Assembly (NCBI GenBank): GCA_016713985.1
Contig: JADJOD010000006.1
Coordinates: 62,001-126,000, forward strand
DNA length: 64,000 bases
DNA from: Lewinellaceae bacterium
GTDB taxonomy: Bacteria; Bacteroidota; Bacteroidia; Chitinophagales; Saprospiraceae
Reading direction: 5' to 3'
Positions 35,809 through 47,121 of the stretch are shown here, in pieces. Position numbers and translations under genes: made by a program. A model generated the notes under the pieces. It made no database searches and was not told the origin of the DNA. It saw only the letters and a program-made list of their open reading frames with translations. Each line of letters starts with the position of its first letter. Within the stretch, counting starts at the first letter, position 1.

Positions 35809-38800
35809 TTAATCAATCAAAATCATCTTTTTGCGATCGCTGTGTTTCGGCGTTTCGAGTTCGTAGTAGTATACACCCGGCGCTCCGAATTCATCGCGGC
35901 GGAAATTTACTTCATTATATCCTTTATCGAAACTTCCGACCACTGTTTTAACCAATTGGCCCGATGCGTTGAACACCCGCAGTATGGTGCGGCCCGTTTC
36001 CGGCAGGCGGAATCCGATCGTCGTCAGGTCGTTGAACGGGTTGGGCTGGTTCTGGTACAGCGCAAAATCCGGCGAGGTGGCGCCATCCGGCGAAGTGACA
36101 AACTCAAAATCGAGTTTTGTGGCGTTGCCGTCGCGGTCGTACGCTTCCGCACGGGTGATCTGTGAACCCGGACGAAGAATTTCCGACAGGGACGAACCGT
36201 TGCGCAATACCTTGAATGTCAGCGTAAAGAGCACTTCTCCGTCCGCAACGCTCAGCGGAGTAGCCGTCACCCACAGGGTGGTCAGGCGGCCTTCCGACAC
36301 ATGGTTGGCGCCGAAGTTGGCGTCGCCCATTTCAGGCAATACACCTGCTTCAAAACCTTCCAGTTCAAATACGTTCGGGTCAAAATCGATGGTCATCTGG
36401 TAACCCGAGCGCTGGTTGAAACCGATGGCTTTAAACGGCACTTCGATGATTTCACCGGCCTGGTACGAACGGTCGTCGAGGCGGAAACGGAATGTTTCGG
36501 CGCGGTCGTCGATGTCGTCGCTGATCAAGCTCGGCGTGATACTGCCGTTGACGTCACCCATCCGAACGGCTACAAAGTCGTCGTCTAAGTAACTTACATC
36601 CACCGGTGTGTGGCTGATGCTCTGCGGGAACGGCACACTCAGCGGGTTTGGCGCCGGGAACACGTAGGATTTCGGAATAAACTTCCAGTCGGGCGAATTG
36701 GTGATGTGCGGCTTCGTGCCGAGGGCTACTTCCTGGATACGCGCATAGTCGATCAACGACAGGTTGCCTTCACCGCTGACATCAGCCGCTACAAACTGGT
36801 AAGGTGACGTAAGCAACTGAATATTCAGCACATGGCGTTTGATCAGCAACACGTCGCTACCCGTCAGACCTTCGTTACCCACCGTAACTTTCGAACATTG
36901 CACCGTGGAGTTGATATTATCGGGCACGCCGAACAGGTAGGTACCCGCAACACCGGTAGTTTGATTGGCCGTTACGGTTCCGGAAAGGGACACATCCACG
37001 CCAGGCACCGGTTTCGTCGGCACTTTCCAGGTCTGGATATCGCCGCCGAGTTCGAGGTCGGGTTGTGTGCAACTGATCTCAATGGTACCGTTTTCGATAT
37101 CGATCATACTTACAGGCACATTAACACCCGCGCTGTCCTGCAGGAATTGAATACTAACCGGTGTGTTGGCAACAACAACTGGCGAAGTTGTTCCAACCGG
37201 AGCGCCGGCAAGCATAATATCGATACTGAACAAGATATCGAGAGTATCGATGTCATCGATACAACACATGAATGCTCCCAGGTTGTTGCCGGGTAAGAGG
37301 TTCACATCGAGGTCCGCCGCAATCAACGGGTCAATACTGCCCGGTGTAACGCCGAGTATGGTGCCCACGTTGGCATTATTGACGTGCAGGGTGAAAGAAA
37401 ACCCGGTCACATCCACGAGGTTGGACACGATTACGGGTACCGAGACAATCTGTCCCTGACATCCGTCGGCGCTGCCGAGGCTGAGGGTGATTTTTGCGCC
37501 CGGTTCCACGATAGCCGTGTCGACCTGCAAGCAGCCGTTGATCATATCTACAACAGTCACGGTGTATGTTCCTGCTGCAAGTCCTGTGAGTGAATCGACG
37601 GTTTGGTTGTTGCTCCACGTGAAGGAGAAAGAACCGGAACCTCCGGTGGCAACCGCCGTGGCAGTTCCATCGTCGGCGCCGAAGTACGATTCGGGAGTAC
37701 CTGTGGTGGTCAGCGAGAAGCCGGCATTGACACCCAGCATCACATTCACGTCCACGGTGCAGAAGTTGGAGTTTCCATTGACATCCACCACCGTCAGGGT
37801 AACCGGATTGATGCCGAGGTCCTGGCAATCGAAAGTCGACTGTGACAAGAACATGGTGTCGATTTCACAGTTGTCGTTGCTGCCCAGGTCGATGTCGTCC
37901 GCCAGTATGGTGCCCTGGCCGTTGGAGCCCAGCGAAATAACCACGTTGTCGTTACAAACAACGGTGGGTGCGCTGTTGTCAATCACCTGGATCAGAATGG
38001 AATCCTTGTTCACGTTGCCGCAAGCGTCTGTTGCAACAAAAATCACGTTGTAGGTTCCTACGGAATAATTGCCGCTGATATCTAATCCGCCGTTGCCCTG
38101 AGGAGCATTGTTGGTGACATCCAGCAAACTATCCGGCTGGCAATCGGTGAGGTATTGGCTGATATTAAGTACAACCGGCACTGTGCAGTTCTGGTTGGCC
38201 GGATAGTCCGCAGAATTGACGGTCAAGGTATCGGGCATGCCCAGGAACTGGGGAATTTCATTGTCCACGATCCGGATTTTGCGGGTATGCGTTTCCGTGT
38301 TGCCACAATTATCCACCGCCGTGCGGGTACGAACTACGGTATAGGTATATGCTCCGCAGGGGCCCTGGGCGATATCGATGGTATCCTGTTGCAAGGAAAC
38401 CACCACGTTTTGTGTGCAGTTGTCGGTTGCCGTAACCAAAGAGGGTGCGGGCAGACCTTGCGAACAACTGATCGTATCGTCCGGCGGGTAGGCGCTCAAT
38501 ACGGGCGTCGCCGTATCCTGAACGAAGAATATTTGCACGCAGGTCGTCAGGTTCTTCGCCTGATCGAGTACTTTCCAGGTGCGGTGTATTTCGTAGCAGG
38601 TATTGCCGGTGCCCGGTACGATGGTATCCATGTGTTCGATGGAACTCACGGTACAATTATCCGTTGCGGTAGCGATGCCTTGTGCTGCCGTTGAAAAATC
38701 TGCGGTGCATTGCAGGGTTTTGTTCGGCGGGCAGGAGGTAATGACCGGGAATACGTTGTCCTGTACGATGATGTAGGTTTCGCAGGTGGATTCGTTTCCG

Positions 38801-41800
38801 GCCAGGTCTTTTACATACAATTTAACCGGATGTTGCGTCACACCGTCGGCATCGTCACAATCGAAAGTAATGGTGGTCGTGATCGGGCCCAGCGGGTCGA
38901 GGCGCTGGATTTTCAAATCCAGGTCGTCCACATCCGTGCAATTGTCGCTGCTGCTCGCATTGATATTGGCCGAGGTTACGGTTACCGTTCCCGAAGATTG
39001 CAGGGAAACACTTACGCCGTTGATACAAGCGGCGATCGGGTTGGTGCCGTCTTTTACGATCAACACAATGTTATAAGTAGAGGAATTGTTGTTTCCGTCC
39101 TTTGCCGTAAACACGAGTGAATACGTACCCATTGCCAATATTTCGCTGTAGTCGGCGCCTTGCGCGGTGCGGTTGTTCGTTATCACTAAAGTTGTTGAAT
39201 CACAATCACTTACAAAAGGGTGCAATGTCTATTGCCACCGTGTCTTTGCAATCCATGTTATTCAAGTCGGTGAAAACCGTGATGGTATCCGGAGCGCTGG
39301 AGGCAAAAACCGGTGACAACGTATCGTCGATCGTCAGAATCTGAACACCCGTGGAAGAATTGCCCGAATCATCCGTAGCCGTCCAGGTGCGGCGGATCGT
39401 ATAATTATAAGCGTTGCTGAACGAAGTGGTATCCTGTATGTAGTCGATGTCTACATCCAGGTCGCAGATATCTACCGCCGTGATATTGGCGGGGTCAGGA
39501 ATAACGTCGCAGGCTTCCAGCGTCGTATTCGCCGGGATAGGCGACAAAACAGGAGCCGTGATGTCCGTAACCGTCACCTCGACAACACATTGTGCAACAT
39601 TGTTGGCTACGTCTTTAACAATCAGGGCGACGTTGGCCGGCGAATTCAGATTGGCGCAGGTCAAAATGGCCGGGTTGAGGCTCAACGTAATCGGTCCGCA
39701 ACCGTGCTGGTCGAAACTTCCGTTGTCAATTTCCGAAACAGAAAGTGCGTATTCACCCGCAGCGCTCAGGGTTACTGCAAACGGCGGCTTGCAGTTGGCG
39801 ATCGGCGGAATGTTGTCCGCGAAGATGCTTACACTTTGCAGTTGGGTGGTGGTGTTGTTCTGCGGGTCGGTATATGACCAGGTGATGGCATAACTGCCGG
39901 CCGGAATGATGTACCGCGGCGGTCCGCCCGGTGTCAGCGGAGGCAAAATGCCCAGGACGCTGACGGAAGGCGTACCGTAGATGATTACCACCATGTTGCC
40001 GTTACAATCGGTAGCGGAAGGCGCTTCCACCGTGTCTTTTCCACAAAAACTGGTGATCACCGGCAGAATCGGAAGCACCGGTACCGGCGAGGTGCCGTCG
40101 AACAGGGTAACCGTAAACGTGCAGGAATCTTTCAAACTGTTCGGTTGTCCGTCCGTTGCCCTGACTTTTACCGTAAACACCTGGCCGGCCTGAACCGGGT
40201 TGACCAAGGTCGAAAGGAGGGTACCCGCAGTGGGGATTTGTTCCAAAATGACGTTATTCGGGCAGTTATCCGTAACACTCACCCCGTTCAGGTAACTTGG
40301 AACGGTTGTGGTGCCGTTACATGCCGACGAAATCGAGAGTGTTTGCGGGCCGGGGCAATTGATATCCGGCGCCTGTGTATCCACTACTTTTACCGTAAAC
40401 GAACATACCGACGAATTGGAATTGGTCGAGCCGTCCGTGGCCGTATAGGTAATCGTGGTTTCACCTACCGGGAAAAACGTGGTCGGGTGGACGCTGAAAA
40501 CCGGCGGGTTGGTATAAATAAAGGGCGCGGACACGTTGATGGCGCTTTGCACCGTCGGGTCGTCGATGGTTTCCGTTACGTTGTGCGTCGAACAATCGAG
40601 GAAATCGAGGTCGGCGCGGAAGGGGCGGTACCAGGAGAAGTTATTGCCGCAGTTGCCCGTGGCGTTCAGCACCGTAAATGTGCTGTCGCACACTTTTTGC
40701 CCGTTGCCGAACAGGAAGCCGAAAGGCTCGTTGATGACAGGGCCGTCCACATCCTGCACCACCACCGTAAAGGTGATCTGGTTGTTGTTGCCGCACTCGT
40801 CATACACATCGAAGGTGACGGTTGAAGTGCCGATGGGGAAACTCGTCGTGACACTTCCCGTTGCCGTTAACTGGAACGGTGTGGCCGGGCCAGAGGGGAA
40901 CTGTATCGAGTAGTACACATCGAAAAATGACACTAAGGGCGCGGTACAATTGTCGATGATTTGACCGTCAAGCAGTGCCACCGTTTGGGGGGCAACACAA
41001 GCCGGGTAATCATTTGCATCCAGGTTGATCAATGTTTGTACATTCTGGAATGTCGGCGCCTCGGTGTCCACCGAAGTGAGGGTTTGCACGTGTGTGGTGG
41101 TATTACCCGCCTTGTCGGTCACCGTCCAGGTGCGCTCGAAGGAGAAATTATGGGTGCAACCATTTAATCCGAGGAAAACGTCGAGGTAAGAAATACTCAG
41201 GTCTTCATTACAAGCGTCGTCGCAAGCGTCCGTCACGTCGGCGAGGGTAATTTCACCCAGCGCCGCAAAATCGCTGAGGTCAAAATCGTCGCATTCTATC
41301 GTCACGGACGGTGGAGCGATGATGTTGGCGTCAATGATAATCGGGTCGGTCACGTCTTGTACCGTGATTGTTTTTACGCAGGTTGCGCTGTTGCCGAATA
41401 CATCTGTTACCCGCAAAGTCACCGTGTTGGGGCCTGCATCCGCGCAACCCCAGGTGTACGTTCCGGCAAAACCGCTGCCGTCCACGTCTACTTCATAGGT
41501 AAGCGAGCAGGTGGGGTAGGTATTGTCCGAGATGGTAAAATTGGCCGCATACGCAGTTGCATCCAGCGTACCGGAGCAGTTGGCGTCGAGGTTTACCACC
41601 GGAGGAGTGTAAGAATTACAAACAATTACCGGCAGGTGCGGGTCCGTAATCGTGATCAAAGCCTGGCAGGAAGCCGTGTTCATCGGCGGCATACCACCCG
41701 GGTTCTGGCCATCGACGATGGTCAGGGTCACGGGATTCGGGTTGGTGCCCAAATCGACGCAGTCGAAACTCCACGACAAGGTCAGCGGCAGGTAGTTGTA

Positions 41801-44560
41801 GAAACAGTTGTCCGTGCTGGCGCTGTCCACCTGGCTGGCCGTCACCGTGACGGTACCGCCGGGGCCGAGTGGCACCGAAATATTTTTACAAACGGCTACC
41901 GGCGCCTGGAGGTCTTTTACCACTACGTTGAAGGAGCAAGTGCCTACGTTGCCGGCGTCGTCGTTGGCGGTGTAGGTGACCTGTGTGGTGCCAAAGAAGA
42001 AGAAACTGTTGGGAGCGTGGGTGGAGGTAACCGTCGGAGTTGCGTCACATTCGTCGATAAAAGTCGGCGGGGTCCAGGTGGCAAAAGCGATACAACCGCC
42101 CGTATTGGCGTTGATGGTGATATCCGCCGGACAGGTAGCCGTCGGTGCAACGAGGTCCTGAACGGTCACGTTGAAGCTGCAGGCGGTCGAATTGCCTTTT
42201 GCGTCTTTAAACGTATAGGTCACGGGAGTTACACCCGGTTTGAAGTTCACACCGCCCGGGATCGGGTAGGTACCAGAACCTGGGCCGGTAAAATTCACCC
42301 CGGATAAGGAATACGTGATCATCGTAACGCCGCAGTTGTCGCCATACTGGCCGGCGCCGGTGAGTGGAGCGCCATTCGGCAGTATTTGTGTCAGAGAAAG
42401 CCCCGGAATGCCCGATGAATTGGCCAAACACATGGCGCCTGCGGGCGCTACAATATTATTGGGGCAATTAACAACCGGCGCCGAGTTGTCCACAACCGTA
42501 ACCGTGGAGGTGCAGGTGGCCGTATTGCTGTTGAAGTCCGTCACCGTCAGGGTGATGGTGTTGGGGCCGGCGTTGCCGCAGCTGAGCGTGTCCGGCGATA
42601 CCGTCATCATCAGGATTCCGCAGTTATCCGTGGAACCGTTATTGATTTGTGCGGCGGTGAGTTTTACGCCGCCTTTAGCGTCGAGTGAAAGCGTCAGGCT
42701 CGGCTGGCAGGTAGCCACCGGCAGTTCGTCTTCATCCACCGATACCGTGATTGTGATACTGGCGGTGTTGCCCTGGTCGTCCGAAACAAAATAGCGGAGC
42801 GTGGTGGTGCCTACCGGAAAATCGGCGTTCACCGGGGTTACCACGTGCAGGAAATTGTCTTCGTCGTAAGGATACGGCGTTACACCTTCGTCAATAAAAA
42901 AATCGCCCGAGCCCGCTGTGTAGGGGAATCCGTCGGGCATAATCGGTTGCTCTTCGGTGATCCCGTTCGGGTTCGCCAGAGGGCAGTTGTCTGTGATACA
43001 ATGTGTTGCGAAGAAATTGGGAGCCGGTACACTGGAACATGCGTCGATATTCGGGCGGTACCAGCTTACGTTTTGTGAACAGGAGCCGGGGGCCACATCC
43101 GTGATAAAAACGCCCTGGAAGGTTACCGGGCCGCCGGGAGTGGCGAATACCTGGGGCAATTCATGGTCCTCCACGGTAACGGAAAAAGAACAGGTGTTGG
43201 TATTTCCGTTTACGTCTTCCACTTCCCAGGTCACGTTGGTTACACCCAGGGGGAATGCCGATCCGTCCAGCGTATTGGTTAAGTCATACGTATTGTCCGC
43301 GTTGGTAGCCGAAAACGTGATGCTGCAGTTATCGGTCATGCCCGTCGCGTCAAATTCGGCGCCTACCGCAGTGTATGTACAAACGCCGGGGTCGGTGTTT
43401 TTTGTCTGGTTGGAAGGGCAGGAAATAGCCGGCATCTCTATATCGGTCACGGTTACTTCTGCTGTGCAGGTGGCGGTTAAACCCACTGCATCCTCTGCGG
43501 TAAACGTGATCGTGGTCGGGCCTCCGAGCGGGAAAGAAGTCAGCAGGAAATTACCCGAGCCGCTGGAAGGGGTAGCTCCCGGGGCCGTCCACGTAAAACT
43601 CGTCACGCCGCAGTTGTCCATAGCCGAAAAATTGCTGTTCAGCAGCACGACGCAGGTACCGGGGTCTGTGTTAAAAGAATAACTGTCGCCGCAGGTCGTG
43701 GTAAATACCGGGTTTTCCGTATCCGTTACGGTGACGGTGAAACTCACTATCCGCGGGTTCGGGTCGGCGCCGGGTGTGTATTTGGTGTCGTAAATGCGGT
43801 AGGTTACGGTGGTTACGCCACTATTAAAGGTTTCGATGCCGGCGTTGGTACCGGTTATTTCACCCATAGAAGACGTAGCGCCGCTCAGTTCGTAAGTTAC
43901 ATTGAGGTCGACCAGGCAGTTATCGGTATACGTGCCGGGTATGGCCAGTGGCATAACCGTTTTTACTACCGAAGACATGGAAATGCCGGCAATGCCGGTA
44001 GCGGTGCAAAGACCGGGATCAGTGCTGACGGAGACGCTCGCAGGCGCCAAAGCGTCGGGGCCCGTTTTATCCAGGATCGTGACGTGTATTTCCACGGCCT
44101 CACTTTCGGACGTTAAATCCGGCGAAGTACATCCGCCCGGCAAACCGGCCGCTCCGGGGTCGCCGTCGTTGATGGCAGCCCAAACTACTTTTGTGGTATT
44201 GACGTCCGCACAATCATAAGTGATGGTATAGCCGCCGCCGACACAAGCACAAAACAAGCAGGTAGGCGCCGTGTAGGAAATGGGATCCGGCACGGGTGTC
44301 AGTTTGTCCGCGCTGCCATAAAAGCTGATTTTATAAGCAACCAAAGGGTCGCAGGCCGGACTTGTAAATAGCAGACCTAATATGTCTGACGATTGTAAGG
44401 TAGCCGTACCGGTGACCGGGTCGATTATTAATTGAATTGCTATGGGTTCGGGCACCACTGTTCCAATCGCACACTGCGCTCGGGCAGTTTGCGATACCAG
44501 CAGGCATACGAACGTCATCAGCGCCATCGCCCAACGGCGAGGGGTTGTCGAGTTGTTCAT
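35809..44560 (-). CDS. Giant adhesin B: HYR repeats, cohesin- and dockerin-like modules, type A sorting domain, one frameshift
   Basis: About 2,900 residues from ATG 44560 (signal CLLVSQTARA). Some 20 HYR-type units (each with C-P-x-N and 'TVTVxD') fill the first two thirds. Near 37160-37490 a cohesin-like module (TLSLGSADGCQGQIVSVPVIVS), near 36735-36900 a dockerin-like repeat pair (GLTGSDVLLIKRHVLN and ADVSGEGNLSLIDYARIQE), near 36210-36500 a further cohesin-like module, and at the end the T9SS type A domain (YQNQPNPFNDLTTIGFRL, LVKTVVGSFDKGYNEVNF). The frame breaks at the AAAAGGG run 39214-39220; one extra base separates IAPF from VSDCDS. It probably forms a surface filament. Confidence 0.85.
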
Positions 44561-45076
44561 GGTCAACAAATTTGATGATGGGAAAAATAATGAGGAGAGA
44601 TGTCTGAAGAAGGGTATGGGTTTCTTCATGCAGGCGATCGGTTTGGAATGAAAAAATGCAGTGTTACTAGTTTGATTTCTTCGTGAAAACATCGTGTAGG
44701 GTTAACAGGTAATACAGGTAACACGAGAAACCAACCGCTTCGGCGAGGATTAAGTCTGCCTTCCGGCAGAGGGCGATTAAAAAAACACAGCGTGAACGGC
44801 CGGAAAAGAAATGCAGCGGGTATTCGTTTGCTTTTCTCGCCCCGGGTAACGGAGGTCTTGTAATCGACAAAAACGGCGCAAGTTTACGGCGAAATCTGTG
44901 AACCGCTCAACTAAATTTCGAGCCCGGTTAACAGTCGATTTTCACAACTTGCTGTTTTTCAAACACATAAACTTTTCAACAAACACTAAAAAACACTTGT
45001 GTCGGAATTTGTCTGCCGGTATGTCGTCCAGATTGCAAATTCCGTATTAGAAAAATTCAAAAACCGTACCAATTCC

Positions 45077-45312
45077 TGGTTACCGGTTATGAATTATGGG
45101 TTACCGGTTTTCGGTTATCCGTTACCGGTTATCGGTTCCTGATTGTTGGTTATCGGTTATCGGTTGTTCGTTTTCCGGTTGCTCGCTATTAAAAAATTGT
45201 CGTTAAATAATTGCAAATCAATTATTTATTAAAAAATTTAATAACCCGGAACCAGGAATCAACAACCGATAACCGATAACCAGAAACTGGCAACCGGTAA
45301 CCGGTAACCGAT
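45077..45312 (+). repeat. Inverted pair of GGTTATC-type arrays around an AT-rich core
   Basis: About 110 bp of imperfect repeats of TTACCGGTTATCGG type are followed by a ~60-bp AT-rich centre (many TTAAAAAATT and AATTATTTATT runs) and then complementary AACCGATAACC units. This could extrude as a cruciform or hairpin. It directly abuts the corA promoter. Confidence 0.8.
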
Positions 45313-45319
45313 AAGCATT

Positions 45320-45327
45320 TACCTTTG
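45320..45327 (+). promoter_or_regulatory. -7 box only 4 bp before the corA start codon
   Basis: TACCTTTG at 45320-45327 is a good -7 box, but ATG 45332 follows 4 bases later. If active, the transcript would start at or beside the start codon and be leaderless, or translation begins at a later codon. Confidence 0.45.
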
Positions 45328-45331
45328 CCCC

Positions 45332-46393
45332 ATGGGAAGAAAAAAACACCGCCGCAAGATCAGTAAACGGGGATTGCCACCCGGAACCCTCATTTATACC
45401 GGCGACCGCGCCGAAAACCCCGCCGACGTTCTTACCGTGCGGTATGACGAAGAACATTACGAGGAACACGTCCATTACCAACGGGAAAAACGCCTCAACC
45501 CGGGAGGACTGTTGTGGATCGACATCCGCGGCCTGACGGATACGGCATTGATCGAACAAATCGGCAACGATTTCCAGGTGCACGCACTGGCCTTAGAGGA
45601 TGTGCTCAACACGCACCAGCGCGCCAAATTGGACGAATACGACAACGGTTTGTTTTTTGTACTGCACAACCTGCGCCTCGACCCCGAACACCTCGACCTG
45701 AACAGCGAACAAATTTCCCTGTTTGCCGGAAAAAATGTGGTCATTTCTTTCCAGGAAGACCCCGACGACGACTTTTTTGCGGTGCGCAAACGCGCCCGGG
45801 AAGGGGTTGGCCGGCTCCGGAAAAAAGGTTCCGACTATCTCGCCTATACCCTGGTAGATCATATTGTGGACGGGCATTATCTCCTGCTCGACGACATCGA
45901 AAGCCAGGTGCTCGACCTGGAAGAAGCCATGTACACCAACGGCTCCGACCCTTCGTGTAAAGCCCGCATTTTTGAACTGAAACGGGTGGTCAACCAGTTC
46001 CGGCACCGGCTGCTTCCCTTGCGCGATGCCGTTGCAAGGTTCTACCGCACCGAAAGCGACCTGGTGGACGAATCCAATCGTCTCTACTTCCGAGACGTGG
46101 TGGATCACGTGGCGCAGTTACTCGATGGCATTGATAACCAACGCGATATACTCGACAGTATGGAAGCGCTCTACCACGCCGAATCGTCCAACCGACTCAA
46201 CGAAGTCATGCGGGTGCTGACGGTGATCAGCACTATTTTTATGCCCCTGACCTTTATTGCGGGTATTTACGGGATGAATTTTGAACACATGCCCGAACTG
46301 CCGATGAAATACGGCTACTTTATCACCCTCGGCGTTATGTTCCTGCTTGCAGCGGTGATGCTGGTTTATTTCCGGAAAAAGAAGTGGTTTTAG
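45332..46393 (+). CDS. corA: CorA-family magnesium/cobalt transporter
   Basis: 353 residues. The cytoplasmic funnel (GGLLWIDIRGLTD, LALEDVLNTHQRAKLDEYDNGLFFVLHNL, DHIVDGHYLLLDDIESQV) leads into two C-terminal transmembrane helices with the diagnostic GMN in FIAGIYGMNFEHMPEL and a basic C-terminus (YFRKKKWF). Pentameric CorA moves Mg2+ (and Co2+/Ni2+) inward, gated by cytosolic Mg2+. The N-terminal basic stretch (GRKKHRRKISKRG) is unusual and might be non-coding if a later start is used. Confidence 0.95.
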   Translation: MGRKKHRRKISKRGLPPGTLIYTGDRAENPADVLTVRYDEEHYEEHVHYQREKRLNPGGLLWIDIRGLTDTALIEQIGNDFQVHALALEDVLNTHQRAKLDEYDNGLFFVLHNLRLDPEHLDLNSEQISLFAGKNVVISFQEDPDDDFFAVRKRAREGVGRLRKKGSDYLAYTLVDHIVDGHYLLLDDIESQVLDLEEAMYTNGSDPSCKARIFELKRVVNQFRHRLLPLRDAVARFYRTESDLVDESNRLYFRDVVDHVAQLLDGIDNQRDILDSMEALYHAESSNRLNEVMRVLTVISTIFMPLTFIAGIYGMNFEHMPELPMKYGYFITLGVMFLLAAVMLVYFRKKKWF

Positions 46394-47106
46394 CGGTGAT
46401 TTTTCAGCAACTCCGCCACCTTTTTCACACCGGTGGAGGCGGGCTCGGCGATCACGGTCAGTTTGGGCAGTCGCGCGAGTTCGTAATTCACCTGCGGCCG
46501 TGGGTCGACGTAGTAAAACGGAATATCCCTGGGTGCATAAATCATCAGGCTTGCAGCCGGATACACCTGGAGCGACGTGCCGACAATAATAAACAGGTCT
46601 GCCCCGGCGGCCAACCCGGCAGCAGATTCGAGCATCGGCACGGCTTCGCCAAACCACACGATGTGCGGCCGCAACTGGAAGCCGCGTTCACATTGATCAC
46701 CCATTTCAATATTTCCGTCGCAATCGTACACTAATTCCGGGTATCGTTCTGAGCGGGATTTGCGCAGTTCGCCGTGCAGGTGCAGGATGCGGGTGCTGCC
46801 TGCGCGCTCGTGCAAGTCGTCCACATTTTGCGTAACCACCTGCACGTCGAAGTCTTTTTCGAGTCCGGCCAAAACTTTATGCCCTTCATTCGGCTCAACC
46901 TCAAAGAGTTGTGCGCGGCGCTGGTTGTAAAATTTCAAAACCAGTTCCGGGTTCCGGGCCCAGCCTTCGGGGGTGGCGACGTCTTCGATGCGGTGATTTT
47001 CCCACAAACCGTCGCTGTCGCGGAAGGTTTTGATGCCACTTTCCGCCGAAATGCCTGCGCCCGTCAGGACAACTATTTTGGGTTTGCCGGATTTTTTATT
47101 TTCCAT
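46390..47106 (-). CDS. Sirtuin, NAD-dependent deacylase (class III, CobB/SIRT5-like)
   Basis: 238 residues. NAD-binding GAGISAESGIKTFRD, FYNQRR (the Tyr and Arg that bind acyl-lysine succinyl or malonyl groups in CobB/SIRT5), TQNVDDLHERAG, and the catalytic His in HLHGEL. The zinc site is incomplete (only two Cys, in DCDG and QCERG), common in this subclass. It ends IVVGTSLQVYPAASL. It removes acyl groups from lysines with NAD. Its stop overlaps the end of the convergent corA gene by four bases. Confidence 0.92.
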   Translation of the reverse strand: MENKKSGKPKIVVLTGAGISAESGIKTFRDSDGLWENHRIEDVATPEGWARNPELVLKFYNQRRAQLFEVEPNEGHKVLAGLEKDFDVQVVTQNVDDLHERAGSTRILHLHGELRKSRSERYPELVYDCDGNIEMGDQCERGFQLRPHIVWFGEAVPMLESAAGLAAGADLFIIVGTSLQVYPAASLMIYAPRDIPFYYVDPRPQVNYELARLPKLTVIAEPASTGVKKVAELLKNHR

Positions 47107-47121
47107 CGCGGATAACTTTTC

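Larger units (their letters stand above)
44561..45331. other. Long intergenic region between giant adhesin B and corA
   Basis: No gene is supported in these 770 bp. The left 350 bp is moderately AT-rich and must hold the promoter of giant adhesin B, but I could not pick a clear -7/-33 pair. The right part is the inverted array at 45077-45312. Confidence 0.5.

Noticed and set aside
44561..45331. tRNA or small RNA in the large intergenic gap
   Set aside because: No cloverleaf or CCA end was found; the only structure is the repeat hairpin.
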